Shown here: piece after piece, positions 45,882 to 56,103 of the stretch
Numbering within the stretch: the first letter of the stretch is position 1
How the letters are laid out: every line of letters starts with the position of its first letter
From: Dyadobacter tibetensis Y620-1
Lineage (GTDB): Bacteria > Bacteroidota > Bacteroidia > Cytophagales > Spirosomataceae
Direction: 5' to 3'
Length of the DNA: 64,000 nt
Assembly (NCBI RefSeq): GCF_000566685.1
Contig: NZ_AZQN01000001.1
Coordinates: 248,001-312,000 of the forward strand
Notes under the pieces: generated by a model
What the model was told of the DNA's origin: nothing
The model's input: the letters and a program-made list of their open reading frames with translations, nothing else
Database searches by the model: none
Program-made: the position numbers and the translations under genes

Positions 45882-47278
45882 CCAAGGCTCATTTTCTTAT
45901 TTCCGCACCTTCCAGCAATTCGGGAAAGACCACCCTTACCTTGGGAATCCTACGTGCCTTACGACTAAAGGGGTTAGCGGTTCAGCCATTTAAATGCGGC
46001 CCTGACTATATAGATCCCTTGCACCATGAAGCAGCCTGTGGCCGTCAGAGTGTCAATTTAGACACTTTTATGGCTTCACAGGATCATGTACAGCAGGTAT
46101 ATCAGCGACTTGCCAAGTCAGCAGCGGTTTCGGTAACGGAAGGCGTTATGGGCTTGTTCGATGGGGCTGTCAAAATGGAAGGCAGCAGTGCTTCGATAGC
46201 GGAGTTACTTGGTCTGCCTGTGATATTGGTGGTAGATGCCCGTTCTATGGCTTATTCAGCGGCCCCTTTATTATATGGATATAATAATTTTTATAAGGGT
46301 ATTAAGGTTGCCGGTGTAATTTTCAATTTTGTTAATACCCCATCTCATTATAGCTTTCTAGAGGATGCTTGTAAAGATGTGGGCGTGGAGGCTTTGGGCT
46401 ATTTGCCTAAAACACCAGCATTTGCTATTCCTTCTCGTCATTTGGGATTACAACTACCGGAAGAAAGAGACTTTGATAAAGGTTTGGATCTATTGGCAGA
46501 GCAGATTTGCCAAACCATAGACCTGGATAGACTTTTGGAAATTACGAGTCTAAAGTTATCTGACGAAAGTGATGCTCTGGATGCTACCTGCATTCATACT
46601 ACTAAGGATGCGGATTTAAATAGTCCTGTAAACCTTAGGATAGCAGTAGCCAGAGATGCTGCTTTTAGTTTTACTTACCAGCAAAATATAGAAGCACTGT
46701 CACGATTAGGAACCATATATTGGTTCAGTCCGCTGACAGATGACCGCCTGCCGGAGGTCGATTTTCTTTACTTACCAGGTGGATATCCCGAGCTTTACGC
46801 CAAGGAACTTTCTGAGAATCGATCTATGACCCAAAGTGTCTTTGATTATTGTGATGGAGGAGGTGTCGTTTGGGCCGAATGTGGGGGGATGATGTATTTG
46901 GGACAAAGCTTGGTCGATCAAGGGGGAGGCCTCTTTCCTATGTCTAGGGTCTTCAATTTTAGTACAAGCATGGAGCGAGCCAAACTAAGCCTGGGCTATC
47001 GTAAACTCGTAATGGAGGATATGCAGATAAGAGGGCATGAGTTCCATTATTCCAATCTAATAGAAGATATGGAGGAAGCTTCCAATGCCATGTTGGATCT
47101 GCAAGTTTTTACCGCCCGAGACAGGGAAGTCTCAACTTCTCTTTATCAGCACAAAAATACTTATGCAAGTTATTTACATCTCTACTGGGGCGAAAATGAT
47201 GATTTTTTAAAATATCTAATTTCAAGGAGCAGCAGCACTCAGGTAGCTAGGAATTCCAAAACAATAACTACAGGATGA
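45878..47278 (+). CDS. cobB: Cobyrinate / hydrogenobyrinate a,c-diamide synthase
   Basis: The protein has 466 residues. The ATP-binding N-terminus has SAPSSNSGKTTLTLGILRAL, followed by FKCGPDYIDPLHHEAACGR and VTEGVMGLFDG, all CobB/CbiA landmarks. The C-terminal glutamine-amidotransferase domain has FLYLPGGYPELYAKEL and VVWAECGGMMYLG with the nucleophile Cys, and a late His in GHEFHYSN. It amidates the a and c side chains of the corrin ring. With the CobN next to it (4-base overlap), hydrogenobyrinic acid is the likely substrate (aerobic route). Confidence 0.9.
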   Translation: MTKAHFLISAPSSNSGKTTLTLGILRALRLKGLAVQPFKCGPDYIDPLHHEAACGRQSVNLDTFMASQDHVQQVYQRLAKSAAVSVTEGVMGLFDGAVKMEGSSASIAELLGLPVILVVDARSMAYSAAPLLYGYNNFYKGIKVAGVIFNFVNTPSHYSFLEDACKDVGVEALGYLPKTPAFAIPSRHLGLQLPEERDFDKGLDLLAEQICQTIDLDRLLEITSLKLSDESDALDATCIHTTKDADLNSPVNLRIAVARDAAFSFTYQQNIEALSRLGTIYWFSPLTDDRLPEVDFLYLPGGYPELYAKELSENRSMTQSVFDYCDGGGVVWAECGGMMYLGQSLVDQGGGLFPMSRVFNFSTSMERAKLSLGYRKLVMEDMQIRGHEFHYSNLIEDMEEASNAMLDLQVFTARDREVSTSLYQHKNTYASYLHLYWGENDDFLKYLISRSSSTQVARNSKTITTG

Positions 47279-50200
47279 AGAGACAGCGAATCATACGCTC
47301 GGACGGGAAATCCATCAATTTGGTGCAACGAAGAGGACATTTATCTTATTGCTATAACGCTTGTTGCTGTGGCAGAGTCGACAGGGGCTATGCACCTGTG
47401 CCTGTGGAGCTATATAAAAATGAGTGGCTGAAAAGGAAATTACGCAATAAGGTTCATCTTACCAAAGGGGGATGTTTGGGGCCCTGTACCCTAGCCAACG
47501 TGGTAACCCTATTATTTGATGGACACTCCATATGGTTTCATTCCATCAATAGCGATTGGCAGATTATGGCCATTTTCGACTATATCGATAGTATGGTAGA
47601 AGCCGATTCTTATTTGGTTCCTCCGGCCGACTTGGCGGAGTATGTATTTCAGTTTTATACTTGGAAAGGCTCTGAAGCTGCTACAGAGGCTGGGGTAACC
47701 GCTTTACCTACCGATGGGATTGTTTTTTTAACGCACGCCGACACTGATTTGTTGGCCCTTAATCGCGCTATGGAGCTGCTGCCTGAGGGGTTTCCCAAGA
47801 CTACAGGAATCAGTCTGTTGGCCATTAAGAGTGAGGCGCAGATGCAGCAACTGATGGGGAGAGAGCTTGCTGAGGCCAAAATTATTGTCATACGTATTCA
47901 CGGCAGACTGAGCAGTATTCCAGGCTTTGGTGCATTCTTGCAAATGACCAAAGAGCGAAAGCAACACTTGGTGGTGGTGAGTGGAACAGGAGATCTCAAT
48001 CCTGATTTTGCTGCCGTCTCCAGTGTGTCTGCAAGCATTCTTCAAGATACTTTAGCATACTTACAGGCGGGAGGTTTTGCCAATCTGAATTCCTTATTAC
48101 GCTATCTATCCGATCATCTGTTGATGACTGGCTTTGGAGCAGATCCTGCTCAGGAGTTGCCCGATCATGGCATTTACCATCCCAATTTGCCCGAAGAAGC
48201 AGATTGGGATGACTGGAAACAGTATCAACAAAATAATCGGGCTACGATAGGCATTACCTTTTACAGGGCCCATTGGATCAGTGGCAACACGCGCTTTATT
48301 GACGCAATCATCACCGCCCTGGAAGAACGAGCGTTTAATGTCTTACCCATTTATACTTCTTCATTGAAGGCCGTAAATGCCGAAACCGGCCGTCCTTTTG
48401 CTTTTGACTATTTTATGGATGCGGGTATCGATGTCTTAATCAATACCATTTCTTTCGCCATAACGGATATACAGCCAGCAGGGGTCCCCGGAAAACCGGT
48501 GGCGTCTTTGATCAATCTGGATGTGCCTATACTACAGGCCATCAGCAGTGGCATGGGACTTGGGCCTTGGGAAAATAGTTCTCGCGGGCTCAATCCACTG
48601 GATACGGCCATGAATGTAGCCATTCCAGAGTTTGATGGACGGATTATAACGGTTCCTGTCTCCTTTAAGGAGAAGGGGAAAGAAGCCCGAGGGTATCAGC
48701 CTTTGGCCGACCGGGTGGAAAGGGTGGCAGGGATTGCACAGCGCTTTTCCCGGCTCAGGAGATTGGCAAATGCCGAAAAGAAAATAGCTTTCGTTTTTAC
48801 TAATTCTAATACGAAAGCTGCACAGGTTGGTAATGCCGTAGGGTTGGATTCGCCCGCCTCACTAATGAATATTCTGTATGCCATGCAAGCAGAGGGCTAT
48901 GTCATCAAGGACATGCCTCCATCAGGGGATGTTCTGATTCAGTCTCTGATCGATCGGTGCTCGTACGATGTCAATTATCTTACTCCAGAGCAGCTCAATC
49001 AGGCAGCTGGGAGGGTAGGGCTGTACCAATATGCTGCTTGGTTTGAAGAGCTTCCGATCCTAATAAAAGAAAAAATTACTAAACAATGGGGCCCAGCACC
49101 AGGGGAGACCTATGTTCATGGCGATCACATTGCGCTGGCAGGACTTCCCTTGGGCAATGTTTTTGTAGCCTTACAGCCACCACGCGGTTATGGGATGGAT
49201 CCTGATGCCATATACCACCAGCCGGATCTTCCACCGACGCACCACTATTATGCATTTTATCGTTGGCTGCGTGATGAATGGGGGGCCGACGCAATCGTCC
49301 ATGTAGGCAAGCACGGCACCTTGGAATGGTTGCCAGGCAAAGGAATAGGGCTATCGGAGAACTGTTTTCCGGATGCCTTGCTGGGTGATATCCCATTGTT
49401 TTATCCGTTTATCATCAACGATCCAGGAGAAGGTTCTCAGGCCAAACGCCGGGCGCATGCTGTGGTGGTCGATCACCTTACTCCGCCTATGACCTCTGCC
49501 GATACGTATGGCGAGCTGGCCCAACTCACACAACTCGTTGACGAGTACTATCAGGTGGAGAGTCTGGATCCTACTAAACTCCCCTTGTTACAAAGGCAAA
49601 TTTGGGAGCTGATACAACAAACCAATTTAGATACTGATTTAGCTGCTATGCTAAGCCGGGACCATGGAGATCATAAGCATGATTGGGATGAGGAAATGAC
49701 ACCGGAAGGTGTGCCGGTGAGTCTTTCGGAAATGGACGGGAAAGACATAGCCCATCTTATTGAAGATATTGACGGTTATCTCTGCGAACTTGGAGCGGCT
49801 CAGATCCGGAATGGCCTTCATACACTCGGTGAGATGCCCGAGGGGAAGGCCCTAGTAGATATGTTACAAGCCCTTACAAGGCTTCCAAATGCGGGTCTGC
49901 CAGGTCTGCAGGACGAGTTAGGAAAGGTCTTTGATTTGAATGTCCAGATGCTTCATAAGGAAAAAGGACAAAGATTGAAAGAGTCGAACAAGTCACTTGA
50001 AATGCTTGTCGGCAGACCTATTATTACCCATTCCGATGCGCTGGAAGCGCTGGACGCTTTGGCCATAGCTATTTTTTCAGAACTTGAAAGTAGGCGTTTT
50101 ATAATGGAGGCAATCGATTTTGCCATTTTTAAAGTCCTGAACCTTGATGCAGATGTCCTTGCAGGAAAAGGTGTAAAGAAGATACTGGACTACGTTTGCC

Positions 50201-51546
50201 TGCATTTGGTGCCCAATTTATGTCAAACGGAAAATGAAATCAACCACCTGTTGCATGGTTTGTCGGGAGGGTATATCCCTGCGGGCCCTAGTGGCGCTCC
50301 TACAAGAGGGATGGCTCATATTCTGCCTACAGGAAGAAATTTTTATGCGGTCGATCCACGACTGCTGCCTTCCAAAGCAGCTTGGGAAGTAGGTAAGCAG
50401 CTGGCCAGAGAGGTTCTAGATCGGCACATGAAAGAGACGGGAAGATATCCGGAAAGTGTTGGCATCAGCATCTGGGGGACCAGTGCAATGCGAACACACG
50501 GAGATGATGTGGCAGAAGTATTGGCCCTCTTAGGCGTGCGTCCTTTATGGCAGGCTGAGAGTCGGCGGATTACTGGCATAGAGGTCATCGGACTCGAGGA
50601 GTTGGGCAGGCCCCGTGTCGATGTAACAACCAGGATAAGTGGGTTTTTTAGGGATGCGTTCCCCCATTTAATTGAACTCATGGATGATGCCGTACAAGAA
50701 GTGATCGCACTGGATGAGCCTTTGGAGCAAAATTTTATCCGTAAACACTTTCTTCAAGAACTGCAAGCGTTGAATAAGAATCAGGAATTGTCGCCTGAAC
50801 AAGCACATGAGAAAGCGTCATACCGAATTTTTGGTGCCGCTCCCGGCGCCTACGGAGCAGGCATTCTCCCGCTGATCGACGAGAAAAACTGGGAGACAGA
50901 TGCTGACTTCGCTAGGGCGTATGTCAACTGGGGAGGTTATGCCTATTCGAGAACTGCACAGGGAGTAGATGCCCGAAAGGAGTTTGAACAATGTCTTTCA
51001 GGAGTAGAAATCGCCCTGCACAACCAGGATAATCGTGAGCATGATATTTTCGATAGTGACGATTATCTTCAGTTTCACGGGGGCATGATCGCTACCATCA
51101 GAAACCTTACTGGGCAGCAGCCCAAGCATTATTTCGGAGATTCTCAGAATCCAGCCAATCCAGTTGTTCGTGATCTTAAGGAGGAGACATTGAGAGTCTT
51201 TAGGTCTAGGGTAGTTAACCCCAAGTGGCTGGAAAGCATCAAGAAACATGGGTATAAAGGAGGGCTTGAGCTTACTGCTACGGTAGACTATCTGTTCGGT
51301 TATGACGCTACGGCAGGCAATGTCGATGATTGGATGTATGAACAGGTGGCACAGAATTATGCATTGGACGCCAATATGCAGACATTCTTTCAAACTAGTA
51401 ATCCCTGGGCCATGCAAGCGATAACAGAACGTCTGCTGGAGGCAGTACAAAGAGGGATGTGGGCTGAGCCTTCTCCAGAGACCCTGGACGGATTACGGGC
51501 TCTGTACTTTCAAAGTGAAGCAATGATGGAAGTCCGATCGGAGTAA
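47275..51546 (+). CDS. cobN: Cobaltochelatase CobN with ferredoxin-like N-terminal extension
   Basis: The protein has 1423 residues. Residues 1-125 are a thioredoxin-fold [2Fe-2S] ferredoxin-like domain with Cys26, Cys30-32, Cys67 and Cys71 (SYCYNACCCGRVDRG and KGGCLGPC). Residues from about 145 on are the CobN/BchH-type chelatase: VFLTHADTDLLAL, VAGLPLGNVFVALQPPRGYG, DAIVHVGKHGTLEWLPGK and FGAAPGAYGAGI. CobN inserts cobalt into the corrin ring with help from an ATPase pair. In this operon the partner is probably the ChlI/ChlD-like protein encoded next. The extension could sense or supply redox power (inference). Confidence 0.9.
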   Translation: MKRQRIIRSDGKSINLVQRRGHLSYCYNACCCGRVDRGYAPVPVELYKNEWLKRKLRNKVHLTKGGCLGPCTLANVVTLLFDGHSIWFHSINSDWQIMAIFDYIDSMVEADSYLVPPADLAEYVFQFYTWKGSEAATEAGVTALPTDGIVFLTHADTDLLALNRAMELLPEGFPKTTGISLLAIKSEAQMQQLMGRELAEAKIIVIRIHGRLSSIPGFGAFLQMTKERKQHLVVVSGTGDLNPDFAAVSSVSASILQDTLAYLQAGGFANLNSLLRYLSDHLLMTGFGADPAQELPDHGIYHPNLPEEADWDDWKQYQQNNRATIGITFYRAHWISGNTRFIDAIITALEERAFNVLPIYTSSLKAVNAETGRPFAFDYFMDAGIDVLINTISFAITDIQPAGVPGKPVASLINLDVPILQAISSGMGLGPWENSSRGLNPLDTAMNVAIPEFDGRIITVPVSFKEKGKEARGYQPLADRVERVAGIAQRFSRLRRLANAEKKIAFVFTNSNTKAAQVGNAVGLDSPASLMNILYAMQAEGYVIKDMPPSGDVLIQSLIDRCSYDVNYLTPEQLNQAAGRVGLYQYAAWFEELPILIKEKITKQWGPAPGETYVHGDHIALAGLPLGNVFVALQPPRGYGMDPDAIYHQPDLPPTHHYYAFYRWLRDEWGADAIVHVGKHGTLEWLPGKGIGLSENCFPDALLGDIPLFYPFIINDPGEGSQAKRRAHAVVVDHLTPPMTSADTYGELAQLTQLVDEYYQVESLDPTKLPLLQRQIWELIQQTNLDTDLAAMLSRDHGDHKHDWDEEMTPEGVPVSLSEMDGKDIAHLIEDIDGYLCELGAAQIRNGLHTLGEMPEGKALVDMLQALTRLPNAGLPGLQDELGKVFDLNVQMLHKEKGQRLKESNKSLEMLVGRPIITHSDALEALDALAIAIFSELESRRFIMEAIDFAIFKVLNLDADVLAGKGVKKILDYVCLHLVPNLCQTENEINHLLHGLSGGYIPAGPSGAPTRGMAHILPTGRNFYAVDPRLLPSKAAWEVGKQLAREVLDRHMKETGRYPESVGISIWGTSAMRTHGDDVAEVLALLGVRPLWQAESRRITGIEVIGLEELGRPRVDVTTRISGFFRDAFPHLIELMDDAVQEVIALDEPLEQNFIRKHFLQELQALNKNQELSPEQAHEKASYRIFGAAPGAYGAGILPLIDEKNWETDADFARAYVNWGGYAYSRTAQGVDARKEFEQCLSGVEIALHNQDNREHDIFDSDDYLQFHGGMIATIRNLTGQQPKHYFGDSQNPANPVVRDLKEETLRVFRSRVVNPKWLESIKKHGYKGGLELTATVDYLFGYDATAGNVDDWMYEQVAQNYALDANMQTFFQTSNPWAMQAITERLLEAVQRGMWAEPSPETLDGLRALYFQSEAMMEVRSE

Positions 51547-51609
51547 CTAAGAAATGTAGAGGCCAGGTACTACATATTAAGTATTGCACCTAATTAAGAA
51601 AATTAACCC

Positions 51610-53583
51610 ATGCATACCTATCCATTTTCGGCCATTGTGGGCCAAAATAAATTAAAGCAAGCACTACTTCTCTGTGCCATCAATCCTTCGATCGGTGGCT
51701 TGCTGATCCGAGGCGAAAAGGGAACGGCCAAAAGCACTGCTGTTAGAAGCTTATCAGCCTTGATGCCCGACCTGGAACGGGTCAACGGTTCCGTTTTTAA
51801 TTTGTCACTAGAAGAATATACTAATAAATATGGGAAATATTCTTCCGCCGATACGGAGCAGATTCCGGTTCCTATGGTCAACCTGCCCCTGGGCGTATCC
51901 GAAGACCGGGTACTGGGGAGCCTGGACCTTGAGTCTATCCTGACAGAGAAAAAGAAGGTGCTTCTTCCTGGCCTTTTGGCTGAGGCCCATCGAGGGATAT
52001 TATACATCGATGAGGTGAATTTATTGGCCGATCATCTGGTAGATGTACTGCTAGATGTATCCGCTTCAGGAGTGAATATCGTTCAGAGGGAGGGCTTATC
52101 AGAAGCGCATCCGGCCCGTTTTATATTGATCGGTACCATGAATCCAGAAGAAGGAAATTTGCGCCCTCAGTTTTTGGATAGGTTCGCTTTAATGGTGGAG
52201 GTAGAAGACCAAATGGAGGTCCAGGAGAGGACCGAAGTCGTTCGAAGGCGAATTGCATTCGAACAGGAGCCAAAAAGTTTTATCGAAAGCTATGCTGATA
52301 CCCAGATCAGTATAAAAAACAAGATCATGAAGGCGCGTAAACTTTTGCCACATGTGGCATTACCGGAGGGTCTCTTGACGTTCATTAGTCAGTTATGTAT
52401 CGACTGGTCAGTATCGAGTCTACGTGCGGATATTGTGCTCTATAAAACAGCTATTGCCTTGGCGGCATGGCATGGCCGAACATTAGTCCATGCAGATGAT
52501 ATCAGGCAAGCTGCGGAGCTGGTGCTGGTTCACCGTCAAGGAAAACCACGGAAAAATGCGAAAGCCCGGGAAAGCTCCGGGAATCAAGGTACTGGTACAG
52601 AGAATAATTCTTCGGATACGAAAAGTGAAGAAGATCATACGCCTCATTCAATACCACCGTCCGTTACTGAAAAACCCCTTGGACCTGAAGAAGAGGCAGA
52701 GACAAAAAATAACGATGAAATGGAAGTGCCGCTAAAGGCGACCTCGGGAAAATTTCAAGAGACAGTTTTTGCTTCCAAGGATATTTCCGCGCTACCCCTT
52801 ATTCCTTCCGGAGCGATACCGAAAACGAAGCCTAAAATGATCGGGCGGAGACTGAAAATGGAAAACGCTCCCAGGGGAATGGAGGTTTCGGCCGGGAGTA
52901 ACGAAATTGTTAAGTCCCTGGACATTTCGAATACAGTGCAGCAATCTTTAGTTCGCGATGCCGACGACCTTCATATCCGAGCAACTGACCTTCGGTTTAA
53001 GAAAAGAAATGGAAAAACGGGTCACTATATCCTTTTCGTCGTGGATGCCTCCGGGTCCATGGCGGCCCTCAAAAGAATGGAGATGGTGAAAGGTACGGTC
53101 TTGTCTTTATTGGAGGAGGCATATCAGAAAAGAGATCGGGTGGGGGTTATTTCCTTCAGGGGAGTTGAGGCAGAGTGGATATTAAAACCAACTTCTCAAT
53201 ATGACAAAGCCCTACAGGCATTAGTTGATCTGCCCACCGGTGGGCGAACCCCTTTGCCCCATGCACTTCATCTGGCCTATGATTCTTTATCGGCAAATAC
53301 CAGTAAATCAGAGTCATTTTTAGTGTGTTTGAGTGATGGAAAAGCCAATGTAGCCCTTCCCGGAAGCATTGATGCCTGGGCCCAGGCATTAAATGCAGCC
53401 CGACAAATTGCATCCCTAAATATATCATCTTTGGTAATAGATACGGATCATGGCTATTTGAGAATGGGGAAAGCTAATCAATTAGCGCAGGCGCTTAATG
53501 CCGAATGCGTGTCTATTGATGCAATAGATGAATCAGGAATGCAGCAGCATATTCAACAGCTATTTAAACATAACGTTTGTTAA
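51610..53583 (+). CDS. Mg-chelatase-like ATPase/VWA fusion (ChlI-ChlD), putative cobaltochelatase subunit
   Basis: The protein has 657 residues. The first part is an AAA+ ATPase of the ChlI type: GGLLIRGEKGTAKSTAVRSL (Walker A), GILYIDEVNLLADHLVDVLLD (Walker B) and ARFILIGTMNPEEGNLRPQ. An acidic, Pro/Ser-rich linker (about 315-420) follows. The end is a VWA domain with the metal site HYILFVVDASGSMAALKRM and LVCLSDGKANVAL. This fused form replaces the separate CobS and CobT-type subunits; its place after cobN suggests it drives cobalt insertion. The gene starts 63 bases after the cobN stop. Confidence 0.85.
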   Translation: MHTYPFSAIVGQNKLKQALLLCAINPSIGGLLIRGEKGTAKSTAVRSLSALMPDLERVNGSVFNLSLEEYTNKYGKYSSADTEQIPVPMVNLPLGVSEDRVLGSLDLESILTEKKKVLLPGLLAEAHRGILYIDEVNLLADHLVDVLLDVSASGVNIVQREGLSEAHPARFILIGTMNPEEGNLRPQFLDRFALMVEVEDQMEVQERTEVVRRRIAFEQEPKSFIESYADTQISIKNKIMKARKLLPHVALPEGLLTFISQLCIDWSVSSLRADIVLYKTAIALAAWHGRTLVHADDIRQAAELVLVHRQGKPRKNAKARESSGNQGTGTENNSSDTKSEEDHTPHSIPPSVTEKPLGPEEEAETKNNDEMEVPLKATSGKFQETVFASKDISALPLIPSGAIPKTKPKMIGRRLKMENAPRGMEVSAGSNEIVKSLDISNTVQQSLVRDADDLHIRATDLRFKKRNGKTGHYILFVVDASGSMAALKRMEMVKGTVLSLLEEAYQKRDRVGVISFRGVEAEWILKPTSQYDKALQALVDLPTGGRTPLPHALHLAYDSLSANTSKSESFLVCLSDGKANVALPGSIDAWAQALNAARQIASLNISSLVIDTDHGYLRMGKANQLAQALNAECVSIDAIDESGMQQHIQQLFKHNVC

Positions 53584-53586
53584 TAA

Positions 53587-55071
53587 ATGCATCTTAACAT
53601 GCAACGATTAAAACCAATTATGCTGGTAGGAACTGGCTCCGATGTGGGGAAAAGCGTTCTGGCTGCTGGCCTCTGTCGGATATTCAAACAGGATGGGTAT
53701 TGCCCAGCTCCATTTAAGGGGCAAAATATGTCTCTTAACAGCTATGTTACCGCAGAGGGGTTGGAAATGGGACGGGCACAGGTAGTACAGGCAGAGGCTG
53801 CGGGTGTGCCATGCCATACGGATATGAATCCTGTTTTACTTAAACCTACCAGCGATCAAGCTTCGCAAGTGATCGTCAATGGAAAAGCCATTGGCCAGCA
53901 ATCAGCGCATGACTACTTTAAAGAGAATGATAGAAGTGCTCTGTTAGATACCGTTAAGCAGGCTTTCGACCGATTGAAGGTTTCTTACTCGCCAATCGTG
54001 ATGGAAGGAGCTGGAAGTATTTCAGAGCTGAATCTGAAACACAGGGACATTACCAATATGCGTATGGCCATACATGCTGGTGCGGCGACTTACCTTGTAG
54101 CTGATATTGACAAGGGTGGTGTGTTCGGCAGTGTATATGGCACCATAGCCTTGCTAACCCCTGAAGAGAGGGCCTGCATGAAAGGGATAATTATCAATAA
54201 ATTCCGGGGTGACGCCAGGCTCTTTATCGATGGTCGACGTATTTTAGAAGATCTGACAGGGCTGCCTGTGGTTGGCGTTATACCTTATTTTTCGAATATT
54301 TATATAGAGCAGGAAGATAGTGTTGCTTTGGAGTCCAAATTCCGGAAAGCTGCAGAGGGACGGGTTAACGTGGCTGTCGTTCGCCTCCGAAGATTATCTA
54401 ACTTTACTGACTTCGATCGGCTCGAAAGCGACCCTCGCGTTAATCTTTATTATAGCAATGAGCCTTCTGAACTGGCACGGGCTGCTGTGATTCTTATACC
54501 AGGCAGTAAGAATACCTTGGCCGATATGCTCGATTTAAGAAATAATGGAGCGGCAAGGGCGATCGTACAGGCGCATAAGGCGGGGACAACAGTCGTGGGC
54601 ATCTGCGGTGGTTACCAGATGATGGGTGAGACAATTGCCGATCCCCTAGGAGTAGAAGGTGATATTGAATCCATTCCAGGCCTGGGTCTCCTGCCTATCC
54701 AAACTACATTGCTGCCAGAGAAAACAACGAGACAACGAGCGTTTACATTTCGGGAGTTTCCTGAACCTTGTGAGGGCTATGAGATTCATATGGGCCAGAC
54801 TGTTTTTACTGCTCCACCTTCCCCTGTAGCCATCATGGACGATCAGTCAATGGATGGTTATTGGTTAAATAATAATACCTGGGGAACCTACCTGCACGGG
54901 ATTTTGGATAATGATCGGGTGATCAATTACTTACTGGCTCCATATGCTAATGCTACTTCGGCCAAGGACTTAAGTTTTTCTGAATTTAAATCCGCTCAGT
55001 TCGATCGGCTGGCAGAAATAATGAGAGAAAACCTGGATATTAAAACAATCTACCAAACTTTAAAATTCTGA
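53587..55071 (+). CDS. cobQ: Cobyric acid synthase
   Basis: The protein has 494 residues. The ATPase part has LVGTGSDVGKSVLAAGLCRI and APFKGQNMSLNSYVTAEGLEMGRAQ with PVLLKPTSDQASQVIVNG. The glutaminase part has VILIPGSKNTLADML and VVGICGGYQMMGE with the catalytic Cys, and GTYLHGILDND with the His. It adds four amides (b, d, e, g) to give cobyric acid. It starts 4 bases after the previous stop. Met5 (53599) is an alternative start. Confidence 0.93.
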   Translation: MHLNMQRLKPIMLVGTGSDVGKSVLAAGLCRIFKQDGYCPAPFKGQNMSLNSYVTAEGLEMGRAQVVQAEAAGVPCHTDMNPVLLKPTSDQASQVIVNGKAIGQQSAHDYFKENDRSALLDTVKQAFDRLKVSYSPIVMEGAGSISELNLKHRDITNMRMAIHAGAATYLVADIDKGGVFGSVYGTIALLTPEERACMKGIIINKFRGDARLFIDGRRILEDLTGLPVVGVIPYFSNIYIEQEDSVALESKFRKAAEGRVNVAVVRLRRLSNFTDFDRLESDPRVNLYYSNEPSELARAAVILIPGSKNTLADMLDLRNNGAARAIVQAHKAGTTVVGICGGYQMMGETIADPLGVEGDIESIPGLGLLPIQTTLLPEKTTRQRAFTFREFPEPCEGYEIHMGQTVFTAPPSPVAIMDDQSMDGYWLNNNTWGTYLHGILDNDRVINYLLAPYANATSAKDLSFSEFKSAQFDRLAEIMRENLDIKTIYQTLKF

Positions 55072-55074
55072 ATA

Positions 55075-56103
55075 ATGCTACATGGTCATGGAAATGATGG
55101 GTATCAATATAGTCGGGAGATATGGGCAGACTTCAGTACCAATGTATGGTATGGAAAGGAGCCTGAGGGAATGAAGGAATATATTTTCGACCAATGGAAT
55201 ACGATTAATAGTTATCCGGAAGTTATTGGAGAATCTTTTGCAGACAAAATTTCCCGGCATTATGGACTGAACTCCCGGCAGGTTCTAGTGGTAAATGGAA
55301 CAACAGAAAGTATTTATCTACTGGCTCAGCTATATGCAGGCAAGAAAACTACTATTCTAACCCCGACATTTTCAGAATATGAGGATGCTTGTATGGCATT
55401 TCACCACACGATTACTTATATGCCTTGGCCATCCGACCTGGCAAGTCAACCTTTGGATGCAGACTTGGTTTTTATTTGTAACCCTAATAATCCCACTGGC
55501 AAAATAATTTCCATATTACAGTTGGAAAAAACGATTCGAAAACATCCAAACTGTCTGTTTGCCATCGATGAGGCCTTCATAGAGTTTACTTTATTTAATG
55601 AGTCTGCCTTAAAGTTATTGAGCCGATATGATAATTTATTGATTATGCGCTCCATGACCAAAGCATATGCCATTCCTGGACTGCGATTAGGATATATTTT
55701 AGCAGGTGAGCAAAAGATGGAACGATTGAAAAGTATTAAACAACCCTGGACCATTAACACCATGGCTCTGGCGGCAGGTCATTTCGTATTCGACAATTTT
55801 CTAAAAGTTCACCCCCCCATTGAAGACTTACTTACCGATAAGGAACAGTTTGTTAATCAACTCAAATCCTTAGGCTTTGTCAATATATTTGAGAGTTGTA
55901 CCCATTTCTTTCTCTGCCAAATAGTACATCCGGATGCCTATGACCTTAAACGTTTTTTGCTGGAAAGTTTTAGTATTTTAATAAGGGATGCCAGTAATTT
56001 TCGTGGCTTAGGCCCTGGATATTTCCGTCTAGCTACTCAGAGGCCCGAAAAGAATGGATTATTAATAAACGCGCTGAAAGAATGGAAAATGCTTTCTTAT
56101 TAG
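55075..56103 (+). CDS. cobD: Threonine-phosphate decarboxylase-like PLP enzyme
   Basis: The protein has 342 residues with the fold-type-I aminotransferase pattern of the HisC/CobD group: LHGHGNDGYQYSREIWADFSTNVW at the start (CobD-like), VVNGTTESIYLLAQLYAG, VFICNPNNPTGKII, FAIDEAFIEFT and MRSMTKAYAIPGLRLGYILAG with the PLP lysine. In B12 synthesis it makes aminopropanol phosphate for the nucleotide loop. A histidinol-phosphate aminotransferase role is possible, but the location among cob genes argues for CobD. Its end overlaps cbiB by 22 bases. Confidence 0.85.
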   Translation: MLHGHGNDGYQYSREIWADFSTNVWYGKEPEGMKEYIFDQWNTINSYPEVIGESFADKISRHYGLNSRQVLVVNGTTESIYLLAQLYAGKKTTILTPTFSEYEDACMAFHHTITYMPWPSDLASQPLDADLVFICNPNNPTGKIISILQLEKTIRKHPNCLFAIDEAFIEFTLFNESALKLLSRYDNLLIMRSMTKAYAIPGLRLGYILAGEQKMERLKSIKQPWTINTMALAAGHFVFDNFLKVHPPIEDLLTDKEQFVNQLKSLGFVNIFESCTHFFLCQIVHPDAYDLKRFLLESFSILIRDASNFRGLGPGYFRLATQRPEKNGLLINALKEWKMLSY

